The position numbers were made by a program, and so were the translations under genes. From positions 1 through 23,267 of the forward strand of contig CAZTXD010000049.1 of assembly GCA_964617995.1 (NCBI GenBank): a DNA stretch of 23,267 nucleotides. The letters run 5' to 3'. This document shows positions 7,535 through 14,155 of the stretch, one piece after another (position 1 is the first letter of the stretch; the number at the start of each line of letters is the position of its first letter). Origin of the DNA: CAZTXD01 sp964617995 (lineage in GTDB: Bacteria > Actinomycetota > Acidimicrobiia > Spongiisociales > ZC4RG35). Under the pieces are notes generated by a model that was not told the DNA's origin, did not search any database, and saw only the letters and a program-made list of their open reading frames with translations.

Positions 7535-7981
7535 ATGCCACGCCTCCCGCTGATTGTCGCCGCGGCGATGTTCACTGCGGCCTGTTCGGGGATCACCGCC
7601 GCCGCCCCGATCGGAGACAGGAGTTCAGAGGCTCGTCTCTCCTTCGAGGCCGGTGCCACCGAGGCCTCCCAGAGTCTCCTCGCCTTCGATCCCGCCCAGC
7701 ACGACTCCCTGGATATCTCGATCTCGATGCCCCTGGCCCAGCTCGAAGATCTCGACGTGTTCATCGTGACTTCCAGCGGCATCAGGTTCCAGGTGTTGGA
7801 GTCGTTCGTCGACTGCCGCATCGACGGCGCCAACCGCCAATGCGACCGCTGGCTTCCGCTGATCTACGACGAGGGCATCGACAACTGGCGAGTGGAGGCT
7901 GTCCGAGCCGGATCGGAGGACACCAGCTCGGTGCGGGTCGACGTCACCTGGATCCGCATGGATAGTGGCCAACGCGGCTGA
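7535..7981 (+). CDS. Small putative lipoprotein of unknown function
   Basis: I do not recognise the family. The protein has 148 residues. It begins with a short signal sequence (MPRLPLIVAAAMF) ending in TAAC, so Cys17 is a plausible lipidation site, and the mature protein would sit on the outer face of the membrane. The remainder is predicted soluble and beta-rich by eye (LDISISMPLAQLEDLDVFIV, VRVDVTWIRMD) with one internal cysteine pair (FVDCRIDGANRQCDRW) that may form a disulfide. The overall pattern suggests one small beta-sandwich domain, but that is only an impression. It is divergent from the OsmC gene and 129 nt upstream of a secreted metallopeptidase-like gene on the same strand. Confidence 0.65.
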   Translation: MPRLPLIVAAAMFTAACSGITAAAPIGDRSSEARLSFEAGATEASQSLLAFDPAQHDSLDISISMPLAQLEDLDVFIVTSSGIRFQVLESFVDCRIDGANRQCDRWLPLIYDEGIDNWRVEAVRAGSEDTSSVRVDVTWIRMDSGQRG

Positions 7982-8110
7982 TACCGCCCACATCGTTGAT
8001 CGACGAGCGTGCACCGACACGTCTCTGTGACGGGTGGTTGCACAGTCGTAGCAATCCTTTAGCAGCCGCATGGCAGCGGCCGGGCAGCCGACCGGCCGGA
8101 TGTTGGGGCC

Positions 8111-8809
8111 ATGTCCCGCCTCAACCTCCATGCCGGCCTTCTCGCCGCTCTCGTGCTGTTCGGCGGTCATTCGATCATCGGCCCATCCGTCCCGAGGCCT
8201 TCGACGTTGGAGGAAGCGTCGCAGGTTCATCTCCACGACGAGATCACAGTCGTTGCCGACCTCACTGCCGAGCAGGAACGGTTCGTCGCGTGGGGCGAGA
8301 GCCGGTTCGCCGCAGCCGGGCTAACGCCTCCCCAGCTTCAATACGTCTTTCATGACGACACAGAGGCATGTGGCTGGCATCGTGGCCTCTACGACCCGGA
8401 GAAGCACGTCGTGATCATCTGCAACGCCAACCGGGAGACCCTTGTCCACGAGCTGGCTCACGCCTGGGTGGAGGCAAACGTGAGCGCCGAGCTGAAGGCC
8501 GATTTCATGGCGCAGCGCGGGCTGGAGGTCTGGAACGACCACGAAGTTCCATGGTCGGAGCGGGCAACCGAGCACGCCGCCGAGGTCGTCGCCTGGGGCG
8601 TGGAAGAAGAGAGCCGGCTGATCCCCTGGGTGGAACCGGACGGAACACGCATCTTCAGGCTGCTCACCATCCCCGACAGCACCCCCGACGAGCTGCTGGC
8701 TGCCTACCAGATGCTGACCGGGCGGGAGGCGGCACTACGCAGCCCCAGCGAGTGGGAGGAAGCCCCACGCGAGGCGACCTCACCAGAGGGCACACGGTCC
8801 GCGGGCTGA
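8111..8809 (+). CDS. Exported protein with HELAH zinc-metallopeptidase motif
   Basis: This is a 232-residue protein with a hydrophobic N-terminus (LHAGLLAALVLFGGHSIIG, residues about 6-24) consistent with a signal peptide or anchor. The central motif LVHELAHAWVEANV (111-124) carries HELAH at 113-117, the zinc-binding helix of gluzincin-like peptidases. About 35 residues later, ERATEHAAEVVAWG (150-163) supplies Glu154 or Glu158 as a third metal ligand. Cys87 and Cys104 could form a disulfide. The layout resembles small extracellular or peptidoglycan-proximal metallopeptidase-like domains found in actinobacteria, but I cannot name the family and proteolysis is not demonstrated. The C-terminal 30 residues are hydrophilic and low complexity. 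It is followed by about 216 nt before the convergent glnD gene ends. Confidence 0.7.
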   Translation: MSRLNLHAGLLAALVLFGGHSIIGPSVPRPSTLEEASQVHLHDEITVVADLTAEQERFVAWGESRFAAAGLTPPQLQYVFHDDTEACGWHRGLYDPEKHVVIICNANRETLVHELAHAWVEANVSAELKADFMAQRGLEVWNDHEVPWSERATEHAAEVVAWGVEEESRLIPWVEPDGTRIFRLLTIPDSTPDELLAAYQMLTGREAALRSPSEWEEAPREATSPEGTRSAG

Positions 8810-8879
8810 AGGACGCGCGCAGGGCTACAGCTAACCGGCGACCGGTGACTGCACTACTCACCTAGGAGGTCAGGGTCCC

Positions 8880-8975
8880 ATGCCGGGCGGAGGATCCGGA
8901 CACCGGTCGGTGTGGAGGAACTGGACGCACTCCTCGGGTGTCCACCACGCAGCAAAGGCGATCCTCGGCGAGTAG
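8880..8975 (+). CDS. Possible 31-residue small protein behind a strong ribosome-binding site
   Basis: ATG 8880 is preceded by a full AGGAGGT (8864-8870) at 9-nt spacing, the best Shine-Dalgarno match in this part of the window. The frame encodes a 31-residue basic peptide (begins MPGGGSGHRSVWRNW, ends AKAILGE) and stops at 8973-8975. It has no recognisable domain and no signal sequence. It lies antisense to the 3' flank of glnD. Such a short ORF can arise by chance, so the ribosome-binding site is the main support. Confidence 0.25.
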   Translation: MPGGGSGHRSVWRNWTHSSGVHHAAKAILGE

Positions 8976-8995
8976 GCGCCTGGCCTCGGGAACGG

Positions 8996-9007
8996 CCTAT
9001 ATAGGCG
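8996..9007. repeat. 12-bp palindrome GCCTATATAGGC
   Basis: This perfect AT-centred palindrome lies just downstream of the glnD stop codon. It could be a protein-binding site or part of the glnD 3' structure. It is too short and T-poor to call a terminator. Confidence 0.35.
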
Positions 9008-9025
9008 ATTACCGCCGGCGTCGGG

Positions 9026-11359
9026 TCAAATGCTGATGGAGGCTTCTATGTGTCGCTCCAGTTGCTCGCGCTCGGGCGATGCCGGCGGCAGGCCGTCCCC
9101 ACGAACGTGGAACGTGTCCACGACTTCCCCTCCTCTGCTGTCGAGCTTCGCCAGCCTGATCTCGAGCCCGCAGGCGCCCAGGACCGTCAGGATCCCAGCC
9201 AGCCGACCGATCCGGTCCGGGCACTTGATGGTGATCGACCCCCCTTCCGGACCCTCGCCGACGGTGACCGTCACCTCGGGTCTGATACCGACCGCTGTCA
9301 CGGAGGCGTATGCCTCGGCCCGGGCCGCGACCATGGACTCCGTGTCCAGATCACCGGCCAATGCTGCTTCGATGTCCGCCCTGACGCGCTCCCACCTCGA
9401 GGATGGAACGTGGCCGGCGGTGCGGTCGTCGCGGACATGGAACGTGTCGACGATGGTCCCATCCGAGCGGCTCGTCATCCTCGCTTCCAGGACATCGATC
9501 CCGTTCGCAGCGAACGACTCCGCCACGAGACGCCGGAAGTCCCGACGACCCGGACCGACCACCACGGCGACATCAGCGGCTCCTCCCGACCGAACCCCCA
9601 GCTGGGAGTGACCCGTCAGACCGTCGATGAGCTCGACATGCCAGAGGACCTCCTCGCGGGGAGTGCTCCGGAGATACTCGTCGGGCATTCCCGTCAGGTG
9701 AGCTCTCACCCCGATGACCCGATCCTCCCCGACCCCAGCGAGGACCGCCTCCTGGGTCGTTCCCCCCGCCGACCCGTCCGGGCGGTCGGCTTCGAAGAGG
9801 GCTGCACAACGCACGAAGAGCGTGCGAACGAGGGTCCCTTTCCAGTCGTTCCACATGGTCGCCCCCGTAGCCCTCGAGTCGGCCACGGTGAGGAGATAGA
9901 TGACCTGGAGCAGCCGGAGGTCGCCCACCGTCTCTGTGACCCGGCGAATGACGGCTGGATCGTCGAGGTCACGACGGGTGGCCGTCTCGCTGAGAAGCAG
10001 ATGATGACGAACGGCTCCCTCCACTATCGCCGAGCTCGACGGATCCACCCCGAGCCGGGTGCAGAAGGAACGGGCGATCCCCGCCCCCCTTTCGGCGTGG
10101 TCGCCCCCGCGACCCTTGCCGATGTCGTGGAGGAAGGCCGCCAGGGTGAGCACGTCGGGTGCGTCCACCTCGGCGGCTATCGCCGCATAGTGGCCCTCGC
10201 CTTCCACGATCGCCTGCATCTCATCGACGGTGCGCCAGAGATGGGCGTCGACCGGATGTTCGTGAAAGGGTGCGAGCTGAGGACAAGCATCCAGGTCGTA
10301 CCACTCCGGGAGGATGTCGGCGAGGCGACCAGACTCCCTCAGGCGTTGCAGCGTGAGCCGACCGTGCTCACCTGAACGAACGATGGAGGCGAACTCTTCG
10401 GCGGATACGGGATCACGGGATGGCTCGTCGTTGCCCCCCAACCTCTTCCCCACCCTCCGAGCCAACCCGCCACTGTCGTCGATGAGCTCGGGCCATCTCC
10501 GGTTGGCCAGCCGATCGACGATGTGCATCGCATCGACCAGCCTCTCACCGACCTCATAGACGTCGGTGTCGAGCCATCGGGCGACAGCTTCCCTCAGATC
10601 GAAGGAATATGCGTCCTGGCGGCGGCGGGCAGCGACATGGAGGGCGTTGCGAACCGTGAGCAGCGTTTCGCGGGCTACGTCCTCTGCCGGGTCCGGCTCG
10701 GCGGAGAAGCGTCCGATCAGCGCTTCCCGGCGCCTCTCCCATTCGAATCCGTGCAATGTCCGCAGGCCGCCTCGACCCGTCTTCACGTCGACCGCCATCT
10801 CCAGATACGGGCTGCGACGCCGCCTCTCGAGCTCCTCCGCCACGAGGTATCGGCGCAACGGCCGGGCCCTCGTAACGGAGGCAACCTCGCCGGTCAGGCG
10901 ATCGAAGAGCTCTTCGTCACCGACGACACACCGCCCCGTCAGCAACGTGGTGTAGGTGTCGAACCTGTCCCGTGCTGCTCTCGCCGCCTGACGGACGTTG
11001 CGCACGGAATGACCCAGGCGCAGGCCGGCATCCCACAGCGGCCGAAAAACCGCCGGGGCTGCCTCGGTAGGATCCTCGGCGTCGTGAAGGATCATCAGGT
11101 CGACATCGGAATAGGGGCTCAGCTCGGACCGCCCGTACCCGCCGACGGCCACCACCGCCAGGTGCGAGTGGGCGAATCGTGCCGCCAGTGAGGCGACGGC
11201 TGCATCGAGTGAAGCCGTCAAGGCAAGACAGACGTCTCGCCCACCCGAGCCGATGCGTCGCTCTCTCAGGGACTCCCGGAGGTCGAGGAAGTCCCGGAGT
11301 GGGCGTTCTTCAGACTGCGTCCGGACCCCGCTCACCGGTACGTATGCGCACGACGTCAT
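9026..11359 (-). CDS. glnD: [Protein-PII] nucleotidylyltransferase GlnD
   Basis: This is a bifunctional nitrogen sensor that modifies and demodifies the PII protein encoded just upstream. PII is uridylylated in proteobacteria and adenylylated in studied actinobacteria. The N-terminal nucleotidyltransferase core has GGYGRSELSPYSDVDLMIL (about 73-91; metal-binding Asp85 and Asp87). A central HD domain contains HPVDAHLW and LAAFLHDIGKGRGGDHAE (roughly 350-470) for the removal reaction. Two C-terminal ACT domains (roughly 605-680 and 700-777, the second beginning near ITIKCPDRIGRLAGIL) would sense glutamine. At 777 residues it is slightly short for the family but complete. ATG 11359 overlaps glnK by 50 nt; GTG 11335 would reduce this to 26 nt, and neither has a clear ribosome-binding site, which fits coupling to glnK. 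Confidence 0.95.
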   Translation of the reverse strand: MTSCAYVPVSGVRTQSEERPLRDFLDLRESLRERRIGSGGRDVCLALTASLDAAVASLAARFAHSHLAVVAVGGYGRSELSPYSDVDLMILHDAEDPTEAAPAVFRPLWDAGLRLGHSVRNVRQAARAARDRFDTYTTLLTGRCVVGDEELFDRLTGEVASVTRARPLRRYLVAEELERRRRSPYLEMAVDVKTGRGGLRTLHGFEWERRREALIGRFSAEPDPAEDVARETLLTVRNALHVAARRRQDAYSFDLREAVARWLDTDVYEVGERLVDAMHIVDRLANRRWPELIDDSGGLARRVGKRLGGNDEPSRDPVSAEEFASIVRSGEHGRLTLQRLRESGRLADILPEWYDLDACPQLAPFHEHPVDAHLWRTVDEMQAIVEGEGHYAAIAAEVDAPDVLTLAAFLHDIGKGRGGDHAERGAGIARSFCTRLGVDPSSSAIVEGAVRHHLLLSETATRRDLDDPAVIRRVTETVGDLRLLQVIYLLTVADSRATGATMWNDWKGTLVRTLFVRCAALFEADRPDGSAGGTTQEAVLAGVGEDRVIGVRAHLTGMPDEYLRSTPREEVLWHVELIDGLTGHSQLGVRSGGAADVAVVVGPGRRDFRRLVAESFAANGIDVLEARMTSRSDGTIVDTFHVRDDRTAGHVPSSRWERVRADIEAALAGDLDTESMVAARAEAYASVTAVGIRPEVTVTVGEGPEGGSITIKCPDRIGRLAGILTVLGACGLEIRLAKLDSRGGEVVDTFHVRGDGLPPASPEREQLERHIEASISI

Positions 11360-11648
11360 CGACTGCCACCACAGCGATCTTGCCGTCCCCGATCTCGCCG
11401 GTCTGGGCGGTGGTCTCGATGGCCTCCACGGCCGGCAACACGAGGTCGTCGGGCACGAGGATCTCGAGCCTCACCTTCGGCACGAACGACACCTCGTACT
11501 CGGCTCCCCGGTAGACCTCCTTCTGCCCCGACTGCCGGCCGAAGCCCGAGATGTCACCCACCGACATGCCCGACACGCCGACGGTCTTGAGGGCGTCGCC
11601 CACCTCCTCCAGCTTGAACGGCTTGATGTATGCGATTATCAGCTTCAT
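11310..11648 (-). CDS. glnK: Nitrogen regulatory protein PII (GlnK/GlnB)
   Basis: This is a small trimeric signal protein that reads ATP/ADP and 2-oxoglutarate and controls the ammonium channel encoded upstream. The 112 residues match the family length. The start is ATG 11648 (MKLIIAYIKPFKLEEV), with GAAAGGA about 9 nt upstream. The T-loop (about 37-55) contains Tyr46 and Tyr51 in VYRGAEYEVSFVPK. Tyr51 is the residue modified by GlnD, so regulation by modification is likely intact. The B-loop TGEIGDGKIAV and the C-loop end VRIRTGERG are present. The frame upstream of this ATG is not PII-like, so longer starts were discarded. The position between amtB and glnD supports the name GlnK. Confidence 0.96.
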   Translation of the reverse strand: MKLIIAYIKPFKLEEVGDALKTVGVSGMSVGDISGFGRQSGQKEVYRGAEYEVSFVPKVRLEILVPDDLVLPAVEAIETTAQTGEIGDGKIAVVAVDDVVRIRTGERGPDAV

Positions 11649-11736
11649 TGACGGATCCTTTCGGGTCGGGTCGACGTGCCCGACAGTGTGGTTCTGTGTC
11701 TCGGCATCATTGTGATGGCGGGGGTTGCGGCCCGCC

Positions 11737-11760
11737 CCCCAGGACTGGATCGTCCTGGGG
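11737..11760 (-). other. Stem-loop in the amtB-glnK intergenic region
   Basis: A 9-bp perfect stem, CCCCAGGAC (11737-11745) with GTCCTGGGG (11752-11760), encloses a 6-nt loop within the 163-nt gap between amtB and glnK. On the transcribed strand no T-run follows, so it looks more like an mRNA-processing or attenuation structure than a full terminator. Confidence 0.5.
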
Positions 11761-11811
11761 TGGCGCAGCCGACCGGCATGACGGAGGATGCCAGTCTCCA
11801 CCTCCCCCTGC

Positions 11812-13206
11812 TCAGGCCCGTTCGTGGGCGGGGGCTCCGGCTCCCACCCCCTCGACACCGGGCACGCCCGGATCGTGGCCGTAGCCGGGGGATCCGTGCT
11901 CCATCACATCGAGCCCGGCCAGTTCTTCTTCCTCGCTCACCCTCAGCCCGATGGTGGCCCTGATCGCCAGGAAGAGGAGGCCGACGGTGATCGTCACGAA
12001 GACGAAGTGGACGGCCACGAAGAGCAGCTGAGTCCAGAACTGATCCAGCCCACCTCCGTAGAAGAGCCCGGCGTTCTCACGACCCAGGAAGGCGTCGTCG
12101 TAGCGGGCGAACAACGCTATGGAGAGCGTGCCGAATGTCCCGGCCACCCCGTGGACGGAGATGGCACCGACCGGGTCGTCGATCTTGAGGCGGTCGAAGA
12201 AGGTGACCGAGTACACCACTATCAGGCCACCGACGGCCCCGATCACCACCGCGGCCCACGTCTCGACGGTCCCGACCGGGGCGGTGATGGCGACCAGCCC
12301 GGCCAGGAGGCCGTTGGCGGCGATCGATACGTCGGGCTTGCCGTCCCGCATCCAGCTCACGGACATGGCCGTGACGGCTCCGGCGGAGGCGGCCAGCAGA
12401 GTCTTGAGGGCGATGGGCATGACGAACTCGTCGGCGGCGAGCTCCGATCCGGGATTGAAGCCGAACCAGCCGATGAAGAGGATCATCGCTCCCAACACGA
12501 CGAAGGGGATGGAGTGACCGGGAATCGCCCTCACCTTGCCGTCCCTGGTGTAGCGGCCGAGCCGGGGGCCGAGGATCAGTGCTCCCATCATCGCCGCCCA
12601 ACCGCCGGTGGCGTGGACGATGGTCGACCCGGCGAAGTCCGAGAACGGGAACTCGAGCTGCGCCAGCCAGCCTCCTCCCCAGGTCCAGCGGAGAATCACC
12701 GGGTAGATGAGGGCCGTCAGGAAGAAGCTGTAGACGAAGTAGCTTCGGAACTTGGTCCGCTCGGCCATCGCCCCGGAGACGATGGTCGCCGCAGTGGCCG
12801 CGAAGGCGGCCTGGAAGAAGAAGAACGTCGACGGCAGCAACCCCTCGCCGACGGTGTCCTCCACACCCGCGATGCCGAGGTCGAAACCGAACCATCCACT
12901 CAGGAGCTCATCTCCCCCGAAGGCGATTCCGAAGCCGACCAGCGCGAACGCCAGCACACCGGCGGACATGTCCATCAGGTTCTTCATCATGATGTTGGAG
13001 ACGTTCTTGGATCGGGTCAGACCCGCCTCCAGCAGCCCGAAGCCGGCCTGCATGAAGAAGACCAGGACCCCAGCCATGAAGATCCACAGGTTGTCCAAGA
13101 CGAACTGCGATGCCGGGGCGAGATCTTGCTGGGCCAGGGCCGGGCTCGCCAGCACCAGCGCCAGTACCGCTCCGAGCGTTGCTCCGATGAGTAGCTTCCT
13201 CTTCAT
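11812..13206 (-). CDS. amtB: Ammonium transporter AmtB
   Basis: This is an inner-membrane channel that conducts ammonia/ammonium. The start is ATG 13206 with GAGGGAGG just upstream; the frame before it is not channel-like. The 464-residue protein has a cleavable signal sequence (MKRKLLIG to PALAQQ, about 1-27), as in many bacterial Amt proteins. About eleven membrane helices follow. Signature parts include FFMQAGFGLLEAGLTRSKN (about 50-68), the pore histidine His198 in IVHATGGWAAMMGA, GWFGFNPGSEL (about 246-256) and the second pore histidine His352 in ISVHGVAGTFGT. The acidic and glycine-rich cytosolic tail (about 424-464) is where PII would dock. It is the first gene of amtB-glnK-glnD, a gene order common in actinobacteria and induced by nitrogen limitation there. 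Confidence 0.96.
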   Translation of the reverse strand: MKRKLLIGATLGAVLALVLASPALAQQDLAPASQFVLDNLWIFMAGVLVFFMQAGFGLLEAGLTRSKNVSNIMMKNLMDMSAGVLAFALVGFGIAFGGDELLSGWFGFDLGIAGVEDTVGEGLLPSTFFFFQAAFAATAATIVSGAMAERTKFRSYFVYSFFLTALIYPVILRWTWGGGWLAQLEFPFSDFAGSTIVHATGGWAAMMGALILGPRLGRYTRDGKVRAIPGHSIPFVVLGAMILFIGWFGFNPGSELAADEFVMPIALKTLLAASAGAVTAMSVSWMRDGKPDVSIAANGLLAGLVAITAPVGTVETWAAVVIGAVGGLIVVYSVTFFDRLKIDDPVGAISVHGVAGTFGTLSIALFARYDDAFLGRENAGLFYGGGLDQFWTQLLFVAVHFVFVTITVGLLFLAIRATIGLRVSEEEELAGLDVMEHGSPGYGHDPGVPGVEGVGAGAPAHERA

Positions 13207-13279
13207 TCTGCCTCCCTCTTCGGGCCAGCGTCCCTGACGGGACCATGTCGACTTCCGGGAAAGAGGCAAACGGAGGCAG

Positions 13280-13306
13280 GTTTCGAGTCTGTTTCCAGCG
13301 GGTGAA
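13280..13306 (-). promoter_or_regulatory. GlnR-like operator upstream of amtB
   Basis: Read on the minus strand, this is TTCAC-n6-GAAAC-n6-GAAAC. The first two elements fit the published actinobacterial GlnR box pattern (gTnAC-n6-GaAAC), and a further GAAAC repeats at the same 11-bp period. It ends about 74 nt before the amtB start, a sensible operator position. The site is short and no glnR gene is in the window, so the identity of the regulator is inferred. Confidence 0.4.
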
Positions 13307-13433
13307 TCCCGCGTTCTCCTCCGATCGATCGTGTGGCGGTCGGCCCATCCACCGCCCACCCGACGGGGCCCGGCGGCGTCGGCCCGATAACCTGGCGGGG
13401 TGGCAGGAAACGATCTGGCAGCGTGAACGAGGC

Positions 13434-13478
13434 ATGGGTTCCGTCACCGCCAGGCAGACATCACGGAGGGCTTTCTGA
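13434..13478 (+). CDS. Possible 14-codon leader peptide overlapping the lipoprotein start
   Basis: ATG 13434 opens a 14-residue frame (MGSVTARQTSRRAF) that stops at TGA 13476-13478. That stop overlaps the proposed CTG start of the lipoprotein gene (CTGA). A ribosome ending there could re-initiate at the CTG, helped by GGAGGG at 13465-13470. Support is positional only. Confidence 0.2.
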   Translation: MGSVTARQTSRRAF

Positions 13479-14074
13479 GTCGATCCCCCCGGCCGCTCGG
13501 CCTTCTGTTCGTAGTTCTGCTCCTAGCGTCGTTGGTGTCGTGCTCGGGTCGGATCACGACGGAGACACCCGCTACCGCAGCGCCGGCCCCTACATCCTCG
13601 TCGGTCCCGACCACCTCACCCCCGCCTCCGGCCACCACGACGTCGGAGGCAATCACCACGACCGGATCGGTGATCATCGAACCGTCCCGCGACGCCTACC
13701 TGCGTTATCTCAGTTCCGCCGAGCCCGTCAGCGGCCGTTTCAGCTCGGAGGCTATGGGGGCCGAGGAGTGGGCGAGAATGCTGACCGACGGCGCCGTCGC
13801 CGCCTGCGAGGTCTTCGCATCAGGCGGCTCGTTGCGCGAGGCCATCGGAGCCGCCCTGTCGCATACGCCCGTGGCCGACGTTCCCGTCTCCGCACACCGC
13901 AGCGAGGAGCGCTCGCTGGCTACGACGCTCGTGGTGCTGGGACCGCCGACTTTCTGCCCGTCGGTGGCGCCCGACCTGCCCGGGAACGAGGAGGAGGTCA
14001 TGGCCGAGTTCCAGCGTGCCTGGCTCGACCATATCGGAGCAGCACCCAGCGCTGGGGCCCGAGGGTGGGCCTGA
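13475..14074 (+). CDS. Putative lipoprotein of unknown function, probable CTG start
   Basis: I do not recognise the family. From CTG 13475 the frame reads a textbook lipoprotein signal: S-R-S-P-R-P, then the hydrophobic run LGLLFVVLLLASLVSC with a lipobox LVSC (Cys about 21). A Thr/Pro/Ser-rich tether follows (to about residue 65), then a domain of about 130 residues (RDAYLRYLSSAEPVSG, MLTDGAVAACEVF, GPPTFCPSVAPDLPG) with two cysteines. The only ATG/GTG/TTG starts in this frame begin inside the signal sequence (TTG 13532 or GTG 13535). No such codon lies between the upstream stop at 13424-13426 and CTG 13475. GGAGGG at 13465-13470 precedes the CTG by 4 nt. A sequencing error or another non-standard start cannot be excluded. 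Confidence 0.7.
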   Translation: MSRSPRPLGLLFVVLLLASLVSCSGRITTETPATAAPAPTSSSVPTTSPPPPATTTSEAITTTGSVIIEPSRDAYLRYLSSAEPVSGRFSSEAMGAEEWARMLTDGAVAACEVFASGGSLREAIGAALSHTPVADVPVSAHRSEERSLATTLVVLGPPTFCPSVAPDLPGNEEEVMAEFQRAWLDHIGAAPSAGARGWA

Positions 14075-14138
14075 CCGACGTTGGTCGTCCTCTGTCAGCG
14101 CGTCCACCTCATGCCGGAGGCCGGATACGACCGGCGAT

Positions 14139-14144
14139 TATCCT
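14139..14144 (+). promoter_or_regulatory. Candidate -10 box (TATCCT) for the LuxR-type regulator gene
   Basis: TATCCT fits TANNNT and ends 11 nt before ATG 14156, which would give a transcript with almost no leader. No recognisable -35 element is visible in the expected place. Confidence 0.4.
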
Positions 14145-14155
14145 GGTGAAGTCGT

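Noticed and set aside
7982..8110. Possible tRNA or small RNA in the gap before the metallopeptidase-like gene
   Set aside because: No cloverleaf, T-loop consensus or strong stem could be built from the sequence.
9050..10375. 441-codon plus-strand frame across glnD
   Set aside because: It is antisense to well-conserved GlnD motifs and has no domain of its own.
11649..11858. N-terminal extension of the PII frame
   Set aside because: The 70 extra residues are unlike any PII, overlap the end of amtB, and ATG 11648 with GAAAGGA matches the conserved start.
11788..13194. 468-codon open frame on the plus strand across amtB
   Set aside because: It has a repetitive Asp/Glu/Gln/His/Arg composition and is an antisense shadow of amtB caused by high third-position GC.
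13207..13359. N-terminal extension of amtB
   Set aside because: The residues are basic and low complexity. ATG 13206 begins a proper signal peptide after GAGGGAGG.
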